Origin: Lacrimispora defluvii
GTDB taxonomy: Bacteria > Bacillota > Clostridia > Lachnospirales > Lachnospiraceae
Direction: 5' to 3'
Length of the DNA stretch: 64,000 nucleotides
Assembly: GCA_013036995.1 (NCBI GenBank)
Contig: JAAOXG010000027.1
Coordinates: forward strand, 1-64,000
The first letter of the stretch is position 1. Each line of letters starts with the position of its first letter. The notes beneath the pieces were generated by a model. It did not search any database. It was not told where the DNA came from and saw only the letters and a program-made list of their open reading frames with translations. Shown here one piece after another: positions 28,854 to 37,139 of this stretch. The translations under genes were made by a program, and so were the position numbers.

Positions 28854-30053
28854 TTACGGAGTGATAAGAGTGCCGTCCGGAATCCGGCTCTGGGTCCATT
28901 CATGGGGACGATAGACAACCGGATAGCGGGATAGTTCTTCTTCGTTAATATCCACACCAATGCCTGGACGTTCGATGGGATAGAAATATCCGCCCTGGGA
29001 TTGATGATAGTCAGGGAACACGGCTTTTATCTTATCTTTTAACTCAATGTCTTCCTGAATTGCAGCATTGTGCAGATGAATGTTTAAGTGAGTGTTTACA
29101 GCAATACCGATGGGTGTAATATCGGAGGGAGTGTGCCATGCAATCCGGACACCAAAGGCTTCACAAAGTGCAGCCAGTTTGAGAGCGGGAGTGATACCCC
29201 CAAGCTGTGACACATGGCAGCGAAGAAAATCAATCTGACGGTTGACGATCAGATGTTTCCATTCCATGGGATTATTAAATAGTTCCCCGGTTGCAACAGG
29301 GACCGAGGACTGGCTTCGTAACTGGGACAACCATTCGTTCTGATCTGGTGGAAGAAGATCTTCAATGTAATAAGGGTGATATTGTTCCAGCTCCTTGGCA
29401 AATTGAATGGCCTGGTTTGGATAAAGACGTTCATGGACATCATGAAGAATATGGAAGTCCCTGCCATAACGTTCACGAAGCTTTGAAAACATGGTGACTG
29501 TGTTATGCATATAGTCATCCTGATTAAAATAAGTGCCGGAAACCGGGTTTAAAGGAGTCTTAAGATCGTCTGGTATTCCTCCATAAAATCCAAGCTGGCA
29601 CCGGATATGCTGATACCCCTCTGCGCGGATTCGTTCAATCTCCTGATATAATTCTTCCATGGAATCTGCAACTGCATGGGTATAGGCGGGAATGGCAGTG
29701 CGGGATTTTCCCCCTAAAAGCTGATATAACGGCATATCAGCAAGTTTTCCCTTGATATCCCAGAGCGCCATGTCAATGCCTGATATGGCATTATTTAAGA
29801 CAGGTCCGTTTCTCCAATAGGAATTGACCATCATCAGATTCCAGAGATCCTCTATATCATTGGCATCCCGGCCGATCAGGATGGGCTTTAAATAATCCTC
29901 CACAGCAGATTTTACTGCCAGCGGCCGTTGCTGAAAGGTTCCGCAGCCTACTCCGTAAACGCCCCGGTCTGTCATAACTTTTACAGCTACCAGATTATGC
30001 CGCTCCGGATTAGTAATAAAGCAGCGGATGTCTGTGATAATGGTTTGTCTCAT
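28854..30053 (-). CDS. Mannonate dehydratase-like enolase-superfamily enzyme (RspA/ManD family)
   Basis: This is an acid-sugar dehydratase of about 399 residues from the mandelate racemase/enolase superfamily, ManD/RspA type. Metal-binding Asp and catalytic His appear in [12 protein letters not shown], with the other metal-ligand glutamates in [10 protein letters not shown] and VATGELFNN. The family dehydrates D-mannonate or D-gluconate to 2-keto-3-deoxygluconate, but some members are nearly inactive, so the reaction is provisional. The ATG at 30053 has AAAGGAG; the track-length version from 30101 has no such site. It precedes the GntR gene and diverges from a PTS EIIBC gene. Confidence 0.85.
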   Translation of the reverse strand: MRQTIITDIRCFITNPERHNLVAVKVMTDRGVYGVGCGTFQQRPLAVKSAVEDYLKPILIGRDANDIEDLWNLMMVNSYWRNGPVLNNAISGIDMALWDIKGKLADMPLYQLLGGKSRTAIPAYTHAVADSMEELYQEIERIRAEGYQHIRCQLGFYGGIPDDLKTPLNPVSGTYFNQDDYMHNTVTMFSKLRERYGRDFHILHDVHERLYPNQAIQFAKELEQYHPYYIEDLLPPDQNEWLSQLRSQSSVPVATGELFNNPMEWKHLIVNRQIDFLRCHVSQLGGITPALKLAALCEAFGVRIAWHTPSDITPIGIAVNTHLNIHLHNAAIQEDIELKDKIKAVFPDYHQSQGGYFYPIERPGIGVDINEEELSRYPVVYRPHEWTQSRIPDGTLITP

Positions 30054-30229
30054 GTCAGATACTCCTTTTGTTTTGTATGAGTCTAATTTAATCACAGGCA
30101 CAGGGTGATGTCAACCTGGCTTTTTGATTTGCAAAAACGCCAAAATAAACAGTCCAATTTGGAATAATAAGTCGAATAAACCCTTTATTTACAAGGATTT
30201 TATACAATGCAAACCGAAAAATGGAGCGG

Positions 30230-30258
30230 TTTACAAAAAAATACGCCTATGCTATATT
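30230..30258 (+). promoter_or_regulatory. Promoter of PTS EIIBC gene
   Basis: TTTACA (30230-30235) and TATATT (30253-30258) with a 17-base spacer, about 57 bases before the PTS start, inside a 261-base divergent region with no gene. Confidence 0.55.
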
Positions 30259-30314
30259 TAGACCACAAAGCACGTGCCTAAAACATCAAAAACTGAAGGA
30301 GGTACCATTGAAAA

Positions 30315-31673
30315 ATGGAAAAGCAGGAAGTTGCAGCTAAAATTATAGAATATGTGGGTGGGAAAGAAAACATAATCAATGCATGGCATTGTATGACCCG
30401 GCTCCGCTTTGATTTAAAGAACAAAGAGCTGATTAAGCAGGAAGAGATAAAGAATTTAGAAGGTGTTATGGGGATTCAGTTTGCCAAGGACCAGCTTCAG
30501 ATCGTGATCGGGACCAGTGTACATAAATATTATGAAATCCTGATGGAAATGCTTCAGCTAAACGAAGGTCAGACAACGGTAAAAAGAGAAGAAAAGCAGA
30601 AAAAAGACTTTATTACGTGGTTTATGGATATGGTTTCAGGTGTATTCGGCCCCATTGTACCTGCCATAGCAGGAGCGGGTATGATTAAAGGACTGATCGG
30701 CGGTCTTGTTGCGTTGGGAGTCATCACCAATACAACGGATACTTATAAGATTATTGACATGCTGGCCAGTGGAGTATTTACGTTTCTGCCATTTTTTATT
30801 GCAGTGTCTGCAGCTAAGAAATTTCAGACAAACCAATATCTGGCAGCAGCAATTGCTTCTATAATCATGTATCCCACCATGGTTGACGCCGCTAAGGCAA
30901 AAGAAATCAGCAGTTTTTTATTTGCCGGAGTAATTCCGGTTCCGGTATTTAATTATTCCGGTTCCGTAATACCAATCATTTTCGGAGTATTTGCCTTAAG
31001 CTACATTTACAAATGGGTGGATAAAGTGGTGCCGGAAGCGGCCAGAACAGTTGTCACTCCTACCTTAACCTTATTAATTTCCGGATTTTTCACCCTGACT
31101 GTAATCGGTCCAGTTGGTATCTATATGGGAAAAGGGCTTGCTGGAATGCTTGATTTCCTGTTTGGAATTTCTCCGATTTTCGCAGGCTTCGTTATGGGGC
31201 TTATCCGTCCGGTATCTATTCTGGTCGGTATGCACCATGCCATGACGCCCATTGCTCTGGAGAATTTTGCAACAAAAGGATGGGATATGCTGATGCCTAT
31301 GATGTTCATTGCAAACCTTTCTATCGTAGGTGCTGCATGCGGTTGTTATTTCAAAGAGACAACACAGCGGGATAAATCCATTGTTTTATCAGCTGTGTTA
31401 TCTGGAATTCTGGGTATTACGGAACCGGCACTCTTTGGTGTATTAACAAAGTATAAAAAAGGATTTTTAGCAGCTACCATTGCAAGCTGTGTAGGAAGTG
31501 CATTTATTGGTGCATTCGGTGTAAGGTTATATGGATATATTACGTCCAGCGTGTTCAGTATTCCGGCTTATATCGGACCGTATTTCGTTTATGCAGCAAT
31601 GGGATGGATCATAGCATTTGGACTTTCGTTCTTTTTGTCATACTTATTTGTAGTAAAAATGGATAGGAAATAA
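30315..31673 (+). CDS. PTS EIIBC permease, beta-glucoside (glucose superfamily) type
   Basis: This 452-residue phosphotransferase permease has an N-terminal EIIB domain (about 1-85) with the phosphorylatable Cys26 in NAWHCMTRLRF, and a ten-span EIIC domain (about 105-450) with the loop GITEPALFGV. It imports and phosphorylates a sugar, usually a beta-glucoside, sucrose or trehalose type. No EIIA domain is fused and none is encoded nearby, so phosphate must come from an EIIA encoded elsewhere. GGAGG sits about 12 bases before the ATG, a long spacing. No phospho-glycosidase accompanies it. Confidence 0.9.
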   Translation: MEKQEVAAKIIEYVGGKENIINAWHCMTRLRFDLKNKELIKQEEIKNLEGVMGIQFAKDQLQIVIGTSVHKYYEILMEMLQLNEGQTTVKREEKQKKDFITWFMDMVSGVFGPIVPAIAGAGMIKGLIGGLVALGVITNTTDTYKIIDMLASGVFTFLPFFIAVSAAKKFQTNQYLAAAIASIIMYPTMVDAAKAKEISSFLFAGVIPVPVFNYSGSVIPIIFGVFALSYIYKWVDKVVPEAARTVVTPTLTLLISGFFTLTVIGPVGIYMGKGLAGMLDFLFGISPIFAGFVMGLIRPVSILVGMHHAMTPIALENFATKGWDMLMPMMFIANLSIVGAACGCYFKETTQRDKSIVLSAVLSGILGITEPALFGVLTKYKKGFLAATIASCVGSAFIGAFGVRLYGYITSSVFSIPAYIGPYFVYAAMGWIIAFGLSFFLSYLFVVKMDRK

Positions 31674-31690
31674 TTTAATATAGATTAATA

Positions 31691-31738
31691 AAAAATCTTG
31701 CAGGAACGGCGTTCTGCTCAGCATCTGCAGGATTTTTT
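31691..31738 (+). terminator. Terminator of PTS gene
   Basis: AAAAATC-T-TGCAG pairs with CTGCA-G-GATTTTT, with a small inner hairpin GAAC/GTTC in the loop and a following T-run. Confidence 0.8.
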
Positions 31739-31749
31739 TATTATTCCTG

Positions 31750-31806
31750 TGTAAGGTTGACATTACAATACAATCGTCATATACTAAATGTAAAGTTAAC
31801 ATGACA
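31750..31806 (+). promoter_or_regulatory. Promoter with two 18-bp palindromic operators
   Basis: TTGACA (31757-31762), a 17-base spacer and TATACT (31780-31785) form a consensus promoter. TGTAAGGTTGACATTACA (31750-31767) covers the -35 and TGTAAAGTTAACATGACA (31789-31806) follows the -10; both are near-palindromes of the form TGTNA-GTT/AAC-TNACA and resemble each other. They are likely autoregulatory sites of the XRE protein encoded next. Confidence 0.7.
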
Positions 31807-31821
31807 ATGGAAAGGGACAAT

Positions 31822-32082
31822 ATGAAAAATAGAATCAAACAGCTGAGAGAGGAAAAAGGGCTTACCCAGGAACAGCTGGGGGAACTGGTCGGAACCTCCA
31901 GGCAGGCAATCAATGCAATTGAAACAGAAAAGTTTGAGCCTTCCATCTGGCTTGCTTATGATATTGCCAGTGTTTTTGAACGTCCCATTGAGGAGGTATT
32001 TCTGTTTGAGGAAAGTGAACGGAAATCGAGAGCAGATAAAAGCAGGAGGGATAAGAATGGCTGTCAGGAAGCTGCGGTATAA
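31822..32082 (+). CDS. XRE-family small helix-turn-helix regulator
   Basis: This 86-residue Cro/CI-type regulator has its HTH in residues 1-60 (MKNRIKQLREEKGLTQEQLG, TSRQAINAIETEKFEPS), like YgzD-type one-domain regulators. The charged C-terminal tail of about 20 residues is unusual and reads through the ribosome binding site and first codons of the deformylase gene, which it overlaps by 26 bases. AAAGGGA precedes the ATG at 31822. The two palindromes upstream suggest autoregulation. Confidence 0.85.
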   Translation: MKNRIKQLREEKGLTQEQLGELVGTSRQAINAIETEKFEPSIWLAYDIASVFERPIEEVFLFEESERKSRADKSRRDKNGCQEAAV

Positions 32083-32512
32083 TGAGGATGAGCTCCTTCG
32101 GAAACGCTGTAAGGAAGTAACGGTCATAGACGACAGAATCAGGCAGAACCTGGATGATATGCTGGAAACTCTGCATCATACGGAGAACGGAGCCGCCATC
32201 GCGGCCAATCAGGTAGGGATCTGCAAGAGGCTGGTTGTCATTGATTACTGTGACTGCCTGCTAAAACTGGTTAATCCAAGAATCATCGGATGCAGCGGAG
32301 AACAGGAATGCATCGAGGGATGTCTTAGCTTTCCCAATCGTTTTGTAAAGACTATCCGTCCGCAGAAAGTTACCATTGAGGCACTGAATGAGAATGGGAA
32401 AGAGATCATGGTCACAGGGGAAGACGAGCTGGCAAAATGCTTCTGCCATGAACTGGAGCATCTGGACGGAATCATATTTTTGGATAAAGCGATAGAAGAA
32501 GTAGAGCTTTAA
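32057..32512 (+). CDS. def: Peptide deformylase
   Basis: This 151-residue metal-dependent enzyme removes the N-formyl group from nascent proteins. All three deformylase motifs are present: GAAIAANQVG (45-54), EGCLSFP (87-93) with metal ligand Cys89, and CHELEHLDG (130-138) with metal ligands His131 and His135 and catalytic Glu132. AGGAGGG precedes the ATG at 32057. The gene overlaps an XRE regulator and stands apart from fmt or priA, its common partners, so it may be a second, specially regulated copy. Confidence 0.92.
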   Translation: MAVRKLRYNEDELLRKRCKEVTVIDDRIRQNLDDMLETLHHTENGAAIAANQVGICKRLVVIDYCDCLLKLVNPRIIGCSGEQECIEGCLSFPNRFVKTIRPQKVTIEALNENGKEIMVTGEDELAKCFCHELEHLDGIIFLDKAIEEVEL

Positions 32513-32523
32513 TTATGGGAAAA

Positions 32524-32553
32524 TTGCATTTTAAAGACCGGATGTGATACACT
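32524..32553 (+). promoter_or_regulatory. Promoter of vanR
   Basis: TTGCAT and TACACT separated by 18 bases, about 50 bases before vanR. No TCGTA-type repeat is visible here. Confidence 0.5.
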
Positions 32554-32600
32554 AATAAAAAATGACCAGTGTGGTGACTTGGAGGCGAGTGAGTTATAAT

Positions 32601-33299
32601 ATGAACGAAAGTATTTTGATTGTAGATGACGAAAAAGAAATAGCCGACTTAATTGAAGTGTATCTTAAAAATGACGGATATCAGGTTTTTAAATATTATA
32701 ATGGTATGGCGGCCTTGAAGTGTATTGAATCAACAAGACTGGATATGGCGATTTTAGATGTCATGCTCCCGGATATTGACGGATTCCATATTTGTCAGAA
32801 AATCCGTGAAAAACATTTTTATCCTATTATCATGTTGACTGCAAAGGTTGAAGATACAGATAAAATAATGGGGCTGACTATTGGTGCGGATGATTATATC
32901 ACAAAACCTTTTAATCCGTTAGAGGTCGTTGCAAGAGTGAAAACACAATTAAGGCGTTATGTTCGATACAATAATGTTTCGGAGCAGCAGCCTGCCGAGA
33001 CAAGCGAATACGATATAAAAGGGTTGATTATCAATAAAGACACACATAAGTGTACTTTGTTTGATAAAGACATTGCATTGACCCCAATAGAATTCTCTGT
33101 TCTTTGGTTTTTGTGTGAAAATCAGGGAAGAGTGGTTTCTTCCGAGAAACTGTTTGAGAACGTTTGGGGAGAAAAATATCTCGACAACAACAATACCGTT
33201 ATGGCACACATCGGAAGATTGAGGGAAAAGCTCCACGAACCTGCCAAAAATCCAAGATTTATAAAAACTGTGTGGGGGGTTGGATATACGATTGAATAA
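32601..33299 (+). CDS. vanR: VanR-type response regulator
   Basis: This 232-residue OmpR-family regulator has a receiver domain (1-115) with phospho-acceptor Asp53 in AILDVMLPD and the acidic pair in LIVDDE, and a C-terminal winged helix (about 135-232) ending in IKTVWGVGYTIE. In glycopeptide-resistance operons the phosphorylated protein activates the resistance genes. It is immediately followed by a kinase and by D-Ala-D-Ser pathway genes, which supports the name over a generic OmpR regulator. The ATG at 32601 is preferred over 32562 because the family begins with NESILIVDDE. Confidence 0.9.
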   Translation: MNESILIVDDEKEIADLIEVYLKNDGYQVFKYYNGMAALKCIESTRLDMAILDVMLPDIDGFHICQKIREKHFYPIIMLTAKVEDTDKIMGLTIGADDYITKPFNPLEVVARVKTQLRRYVRYNNVSEQQPAETSEYDIKGLIINKDTHKCTLFDKDIALTPIEFSVLWFLCENQGRVVSSEKLFENVWGEKYLDNNNTVMAHIGRLREKLHEPAKNPRFIKTVWGVGYTIE

Positions 33300-34401
33300 T
33301 AATGAACGAATAATGCGAAGTAATAAGCGCCGCAGTAAATTATCCCGCGGACTGCTTCTTCAATATTTTCTGACGGTAGCTGGCTATATTGTTTTTCTGG
33401 TGCTTTCTGTGTTTATTGCAAGTTGGTTTTGTTCCTTGTTTAACTGGGATGGTAATAACCTTGTTTATAGAGCTTTGAGGTTAATAAGGTATCACATTAA
33501 GAGCTTTGTGGGAATATTAACTTTGATTGGCTGGATTCTGATCACCTATTACTTCATATCCAAGCCGCTCCGCTATCTGGATGAAATAGTATCTGCAGCC
33601 GAACAGTTAGCATCTCCGGCGATAGAGCCAATCGTTTTGCCGGATGCAATGGCGATCACCCAGCACGAATTGAATCTGGTACGGGAAAAGGCGTTAAGAG
33701 ACGCGAGAGCTGCAAAAGATGCGGAACAACGGAAAAATGACCTTGTTGTTTACCTTGCCCATGATTTAAAAACGCCATTAACATCTGTTATAGGATATTT
33801 GACACTGCTGCGTGAAGAAGGTCAGATTTCAGAAGAACTCAGAGAAAAATATTTATCCATAGCACTTGATAAAGCGGAACGCCTTGAAGATTTAATAAAT
33901 GAATTTTTTGAAATAACAAGATTTAATCTTACTAATATATCACTTCAATATAGCAGAGTGAATATGACTCGTCTGCTTGAACAGCTTACATTTGAGTTCA
34001 AACCGATGATGACCAATAAAAATTTAAAATGCAAACTCATTGCAGCTACGGATATTATGGTAAAATGCGATGCAAATAAAATACAGAGGGTATTAGATAA
34101 TCTTTTGCGAAATGCTGTCTTTTATAGCTTTGATCATACTGATATTGAAATTTCAGTCGTTCAGAACGATACGGAAACAATAATAAAGTTTGTAAACCAC
34201 GGGGAAACTATTTCAAAAGAAAAACTTGAACGAATATTTGAACAGTTTTACCGGCTTGATACTTCCCGTGGCTCAAATAGCGGGGGAGCAGGACTGGGAC
34301 TAGCCATAGCGAAAGAGATTGTTGAGTTTCATCATGGAACAATAACCGCGAAAAGTAAAGATGAGATGATTGAGTTTGAGGTTAAACTTCCCGCTTCGTA
34401 G
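33280..34401 (+). CDS. vanS: VanS-type sensor histidine kinase
   Basis: This is a membrane sensor kinase of about 373 residues. Two transmembrane segments (about 28-50 and 75-95) flank a very short extracellular loop, then a HAMP-like linker, the phospho-acceptor His161 in VVYLAHDLKTPLTS, and a HATPase domain with N box (NLLRNAVFYS), and G boxes ending in GAGLGLAIAKEIV. It would sense the glycopeptide or envelope stress and phosphorylate VanR. The TTG at 33280 overlaps the end of vanR by 20 bases and gives a VanS-like N-terminus; an ATG at 33313 is an alternative. The stop codon overlaps the VanR-like box at 34396. Confidence 0.9.
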   Translation: MDIRLNNNERIMRSNKRRSKLSRGLLLQYFLTVAGYIVFLVLSVFIASWFCSLFNWDGNNLVYRALRLIRYHIKSFVGILTLIGWILITYYFISKPLRYLDEIVSAAEQLASPAIEPIVLPDAMAITQHELNLVREKALRDARAAKDAEQRKNDLVVYLAHDLKTPLTSVIGYLTLLREEGQISEELREKYLSIALDKAERLEDLINEFFEITRFNLTNISLQYSRVNMTRLLEQLTFEFKPMMTNKNLKCKLIAATDIMVKCDANKIQRVLDNLLRNAVFYSFDHTDIEISVVQNDTETIIKFVNHGETISKEKLERIFEQFYRLDTSRGSNSGGAGLGLAIAKEIVEFHHGTITAKSKDEMIEFEVKLPAS

Positions 34402-34431
34402 GAAAATCGTAAGAGATTTTACATGTAAAAT
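34396..34431 (+). promoter_or_regulatory. VanR-like direct-repeat box and adjacent palindrome (candidate inducible promoter)
   Basis: TCGTAGGAAAA (34396-34406) and TCGTAAGAGAT (34407-34417) are tandem 11-base repeats that match the TCGTA-x-GAAA pattern reported for VanR binding sites. The 16-base perfect palindrome ATTTTACATGTAAAAT (34416-34431) follows and contains a possible -10 (TAAAAT, 34426-34431). Together they are placed to drive the vanY-vanG-vanXY-vanT genes. Confidence 0.65.
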
Positions 34432-34461
34432 TGAGAAAATTGTGGGGTCAAACGAAAAAAG

Positions 34462-34514
34462 AGCATTCTTATTCTTGATACAATGATTGTGTCAGGTGAG
34501 AATGCTTTTTTTAT
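34462..34514 (+). terminator. Terminator-like hairpin in the leader between vanS and vanY
   Basis: AGCATTCT/AGAATGCT and an inner TGATACA/TGTGTCA form one long stem-loop with loop ATGAT, followed by seven T residues. It lies after the candidate VanR promoter and before vanY, so it either ends vanRS transcripts or attenuates the resistance genes. Confidence 0.8.
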
Positions 34515-34544
34515 TTTGAAAAAATTTGCAAAGGAGAACTTAAT

Positions 34545-35321
34545 ATGCCCCGAAATGTAACTTACACCCGAAAGCGAAAAAGGAGGACCGGTAGAATATA
34601 TGTTATTTTTTTCTATCTTATCTGTTTAACGATATTAATTTGTGCAGTCGTTAACCTACAGAACCGAGACTTTCACAAACAGTATATTTCACAAACCACA
34701 TCTGAATATAAAAATAATGATAAAAAGGATGAGAGCAATCGTACCGACACCGGTAAAATAAATATTCAAGAGGACTGGAATCTGACTTTGGTAAATAAAT
34801 GGAATCCGATACAAAGTGAGAATGATATAGAAGTAAATGAACTGTCAAACGGAGAATTTGTAGATAAACGTATCTATCCGTATCTGCAAAAAATGTTTGA
34901 TGAAGCCCGAAATGACGGAATATATCCAATTGTAGCATCTGGTTATAGAACAGAGCAGGAACAGGAAGAAATATACAGTAAAAAAATTGCTGCATATAAA
35001 GCGGAAGGTCTATCCGATGCTGATGCAAAAAGAGAAGCTGAACTCTGGGTAGCTGTTCCTGGCACCAGCGAGCATCAGCTTGGACTTGCTGTTGATATTA
35101 ATGCTGACGGTATTCATTCTGTGGGTACTGATGTCTATAGGTGGCTTAAAAAAAATGCGCATCTATATGGATTCATTCTCCGATATCCGGCAGAAAAGAC
35201 AGATTTGACTGGAGTTTCCTACGAACCATGGCATTATCGCTATGTTGGCATTGATGCCGCTACTGAAATATACAATAAAGGTATCTGCCTTGAAGAATAT
35301 ATAGTAACGAGAGGAAAATAA
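34545..35321 (+). CDS. vanY: VanY-type D,D-carboxypeptidase, membrane anchored
   Basis: This 258-residue M15B-family zinc peptidase has one N-terminal transmembrane anchor (about 18-38), so the catalytic part (about 75-258) is outside the membrane. The zinc motifs are present: SEHQLGLAVDIN (first His and Asp) and EPWHYRYVG (Glu base and second His). It removes the terminal D-Ala of peptidoglycan pentapeptides, lowering the number of vancomycin-binding D-Ala-D-Ala ends. AAGGAG precedes the ATG. VanY accompanies vanG-type operons of enterococci, as here; it ends one base before vanG. Confidence 0.9.
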   Translation: MPRNVTYTRKRKRRTGRIYVIFFYLICLTILICAVVNLQNRDFHKQYISQTTSEYKNNDKKDESNRTDTGKINIQEDWNLTLVNKWNPIQSENDIEVNELSNGEFVDKRIYPYLQKMFDEARNDGIYPIVASGYRTEQEQEEIYSKKIAAYKAEGLSDADAKREAELWVAVPGTSEHQLGLAVDINADGIHSVGTDVYRWLKKNAHLYGFILRYPAEKTDLTGVSYEPWHYRYVGIDAATEIYNKGICLEEYIVTRGK

Positions 35322-35322
35322 A

Positions 35323-36366
35323 ATGCAAAAGAATAGAATAGCAGTAATTTTTGGAGGACATTCAACAGAATATGAAGTGTCATTACAGTCGGCATTTTCC
35401 ATTCTTAATAACTTGAGTGTTGAGAAGTATGATATTATCCCTATTGGAATCACACAACAAGGTGATTGGTATCATTACAGCGGCAATTTTAATAAAATAC
35501 CTAATAATACCTGGATTAAAGATTCCAGTAATCTTATTCCTGTTGTAGTTTCGCAAAATCGGACAACAGGCGGCATCATAGAGTTTGTGCAGGGCGAAAG
35601 CAGGGTGGTGAAACTGGATTTTGTTTTACCCGTACTGCACGGCAGGTACGGAGAGGATGGAACGGTACAGGGACTGTTTGAGCTTGCAGGCATACAGGTA
35701 ATCGGCTGTAATATGCTCTCTTCCGCACTGTGTATGGATAAAGATATGGCACATCGGCTTGTTTGTGCCGCAGGGATTGCAGTCCCAAAATCAATGGTAT
35801 TTAAGCAGCCTGTTAATTCTGAACTGCTGAAAAAATCATTGGAACTTACTTATCCGCTTTTTGTAAAGCCAGTCAGAGCAGGTTCGTCATTTGGAATAAC
35901 TAAAATATATGATGAAACTGGATTACAATCAGCAGTTGACGCTGCGTTTGAACACGATGATGAGGTTGTTATTGAAGAAAACATCCCAGGGTTTGAGGTG
36001 GGATGTGCTGTTTTGGGTATTGACGATTTAATGATAGGTAAAGTTGACGAAATAGAACTGACTGACGGATTTTTTGATTATATTGAAAAATACACCTTGA
36101 AAACTTCTAAAATTTATATGCCTGCCAGAATAGATTCCGCGTGTGAAAAACGAATACAGGAAACGGCAAAAACAATTTATAAAACGCTTGGTTGTTCTGG
36201 ATTTGCAAGAGTTGACATGTTCCTTAAACCAAACGGAGAAATTGTTTTTAACGAGGTTAATACAATCCCCGGGTTTACTTCTCATAGCCGATATCCAAAT
36301 ATGATGAAAGGAATAGGTATGTCCTTTGAAGAAATTCTGGACAAACTGATTGGGTTGTATATATAA
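35323..36366 (+). CDS. vanG: D-alanine--D-serine ligase, VanG type
   Basis: This 347-residue ATP-grasp ligase of the Ddl family shows IAVIFGGHSTEYEVSLQSA at the N-terminus, LPVLHGRYGEDGTVQG, the ATP-grasp FVKPVRAGSSFGITKI and the metal-binding FNEVNTIPGFTSHSRYP. The omega-loop region reads DYIEKYTLKTSKIYMPARI; together with the VanXY and VanT genes next to it, D-Ala-D-Ser rather than D-Ala-D-Lac is indicated. The product is built into peptidoglycan precursors with low affinity for vancomycin. The start follows vanY by one base and the next gene begins two bases after the stop. Confidence 0.9.
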   Translation: MQKNRIAVIFGGHSTEYEVSLQSAFSILNNLSVEKYDIIPIGITQQGDWYHYSGNFNKIPNNTWIKDSSNLIPVVVSQNRTTGGIIEFVQGESRVVKLDFVLPVLHGRYGEDGTVQGLFELAGIQVIGCNMLSSALCMDKDMAHRLVCAAGIAVPKSMVFKQPVNSELLKKSLELTYPLFVKPVRAGSSFGITKIYDETGLQSAVDAAFEHDDEVVIEENIPGFEVGCAVLGIDDLMIGKVDEIELTDGFFDYIEKYTLKTSKIYMPARIDSACEKRIQETAKTIYKTLGCSGFARVDMFLKPNGEIVFNEVNTIPGFTSHSRYPNMMKGIGMSFEEILDKLIGLYI

Positions 36367-36368
36367 CG

Positions 36369-37139
36369 ATGACCACTGTTACATTATCAAATAAAGAAAT
36401 ATATGCTGGAAATCTGATTCTTGTAAATGCAAAATACCCGGTACAGTGCGTTGATGGAAAGGATTTAACCCCTGCCGCCGCAGAATTTCCTAATATTCTT
36501 ATGATGCGGAAGGCTGCCAATGTTTTTCAGTTTATTTTTGAAAAGATCGGCTGTTCAAATGAAATTGTTCCTGTAAGTGGATACCGCTCTGCTAATGAGC
36601 AAACAAAAATATATGAAAACTCTTGTCAAGAAAACGGAGAGGATTTCACACGAAAATTTGTAGCACTTCCAAATCATAGTGAGCATCAGACGGGACTTGC
36701 TATTGACCTGGGACTAAAAAAAGATGAAATTGATTTTATTTGTCCTGAATTTCCGTATGAAGGTGTTTGTGATAAGTTTCGTAGAATTGCTCCGCTTTAT
36801 GGGTTTATAGAACGATACCCAAGCGGTAAAGAACAAATTACTGGTATTGCTCATGAACCCTGGCATTTTCGATATGTAGGATACCCTCATTCCCAAATTA
36901 TGATTGAAAAGAAATTAACTCTGGAAGAATACATTGATTTTATCAAACAATTTCCGGACGATGGGAAGCACTTACTGACACATATGAATGAGAAAAGTAT
37001 CGAAGTTTTTTATGTTATGGCTGCTAAAGGGGAAAAAACGACATTTTCTATGCCAGAAAAATCAGTATATCTGGTGTCGGGAAATAACATCGATGGTTTT
37101 ATTGTGACACTTTGGAGGAACAGGAATGAATCATACTAA
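36369..37139 (+). CDS. vanXY: VanXY-type D,D-dipeptidase/D,D-carboxypeptidase
   Basis: This 256-residue cytoplasmic M15B enzyme lacks a signal or membrane anchor. Zinc motifs are SEHQTGLAIDLG (His and Asp ligands) and HEPWHFRYVG (Glu and His). VanXY enzymes hydrolyse D-Ala-D-Ala dipeptide and pentapeptide so that only D-Ala-D-Ser precursors remain. About 60 C-terminal residues beyond the catalytic core (from MNEKSIEVFYVMAAKGEK) form an extra domain. The gene sits two bases after vanG and overlaps vanT by 14 bases, so the three are translationally coupled. Confidence 0.9.
   Translation: MTTVTLSNKEIYAGNLILVNAKYPVQCVDGKDLTPAAAEFPNILMMRKAANVFQFIFEKIGCSNEIVPVSGYRSANEQTKIYENSCQENGEDFTRKFVALPNHSEHQTGLAIDLGLKKDEIDFICPEFPYEGVCDKFRRIAPLYGFIERYPSGKEQITGIAHEPWHFRYVGYPHSQIMIEKKLTLEEYIDFIKQFPDDGKHLLTHMNEKSIEVFYVMAAKGEKTTFSMPEKSVYLVSGNNIDGFIVTLWRNRNESY

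Noticed and set aside
32245-32475. Minus-strand frames antisense to the deformylase gene.
   Set aside because: No ribosome sites and full overlap with a gene whose three family motifs are intact.
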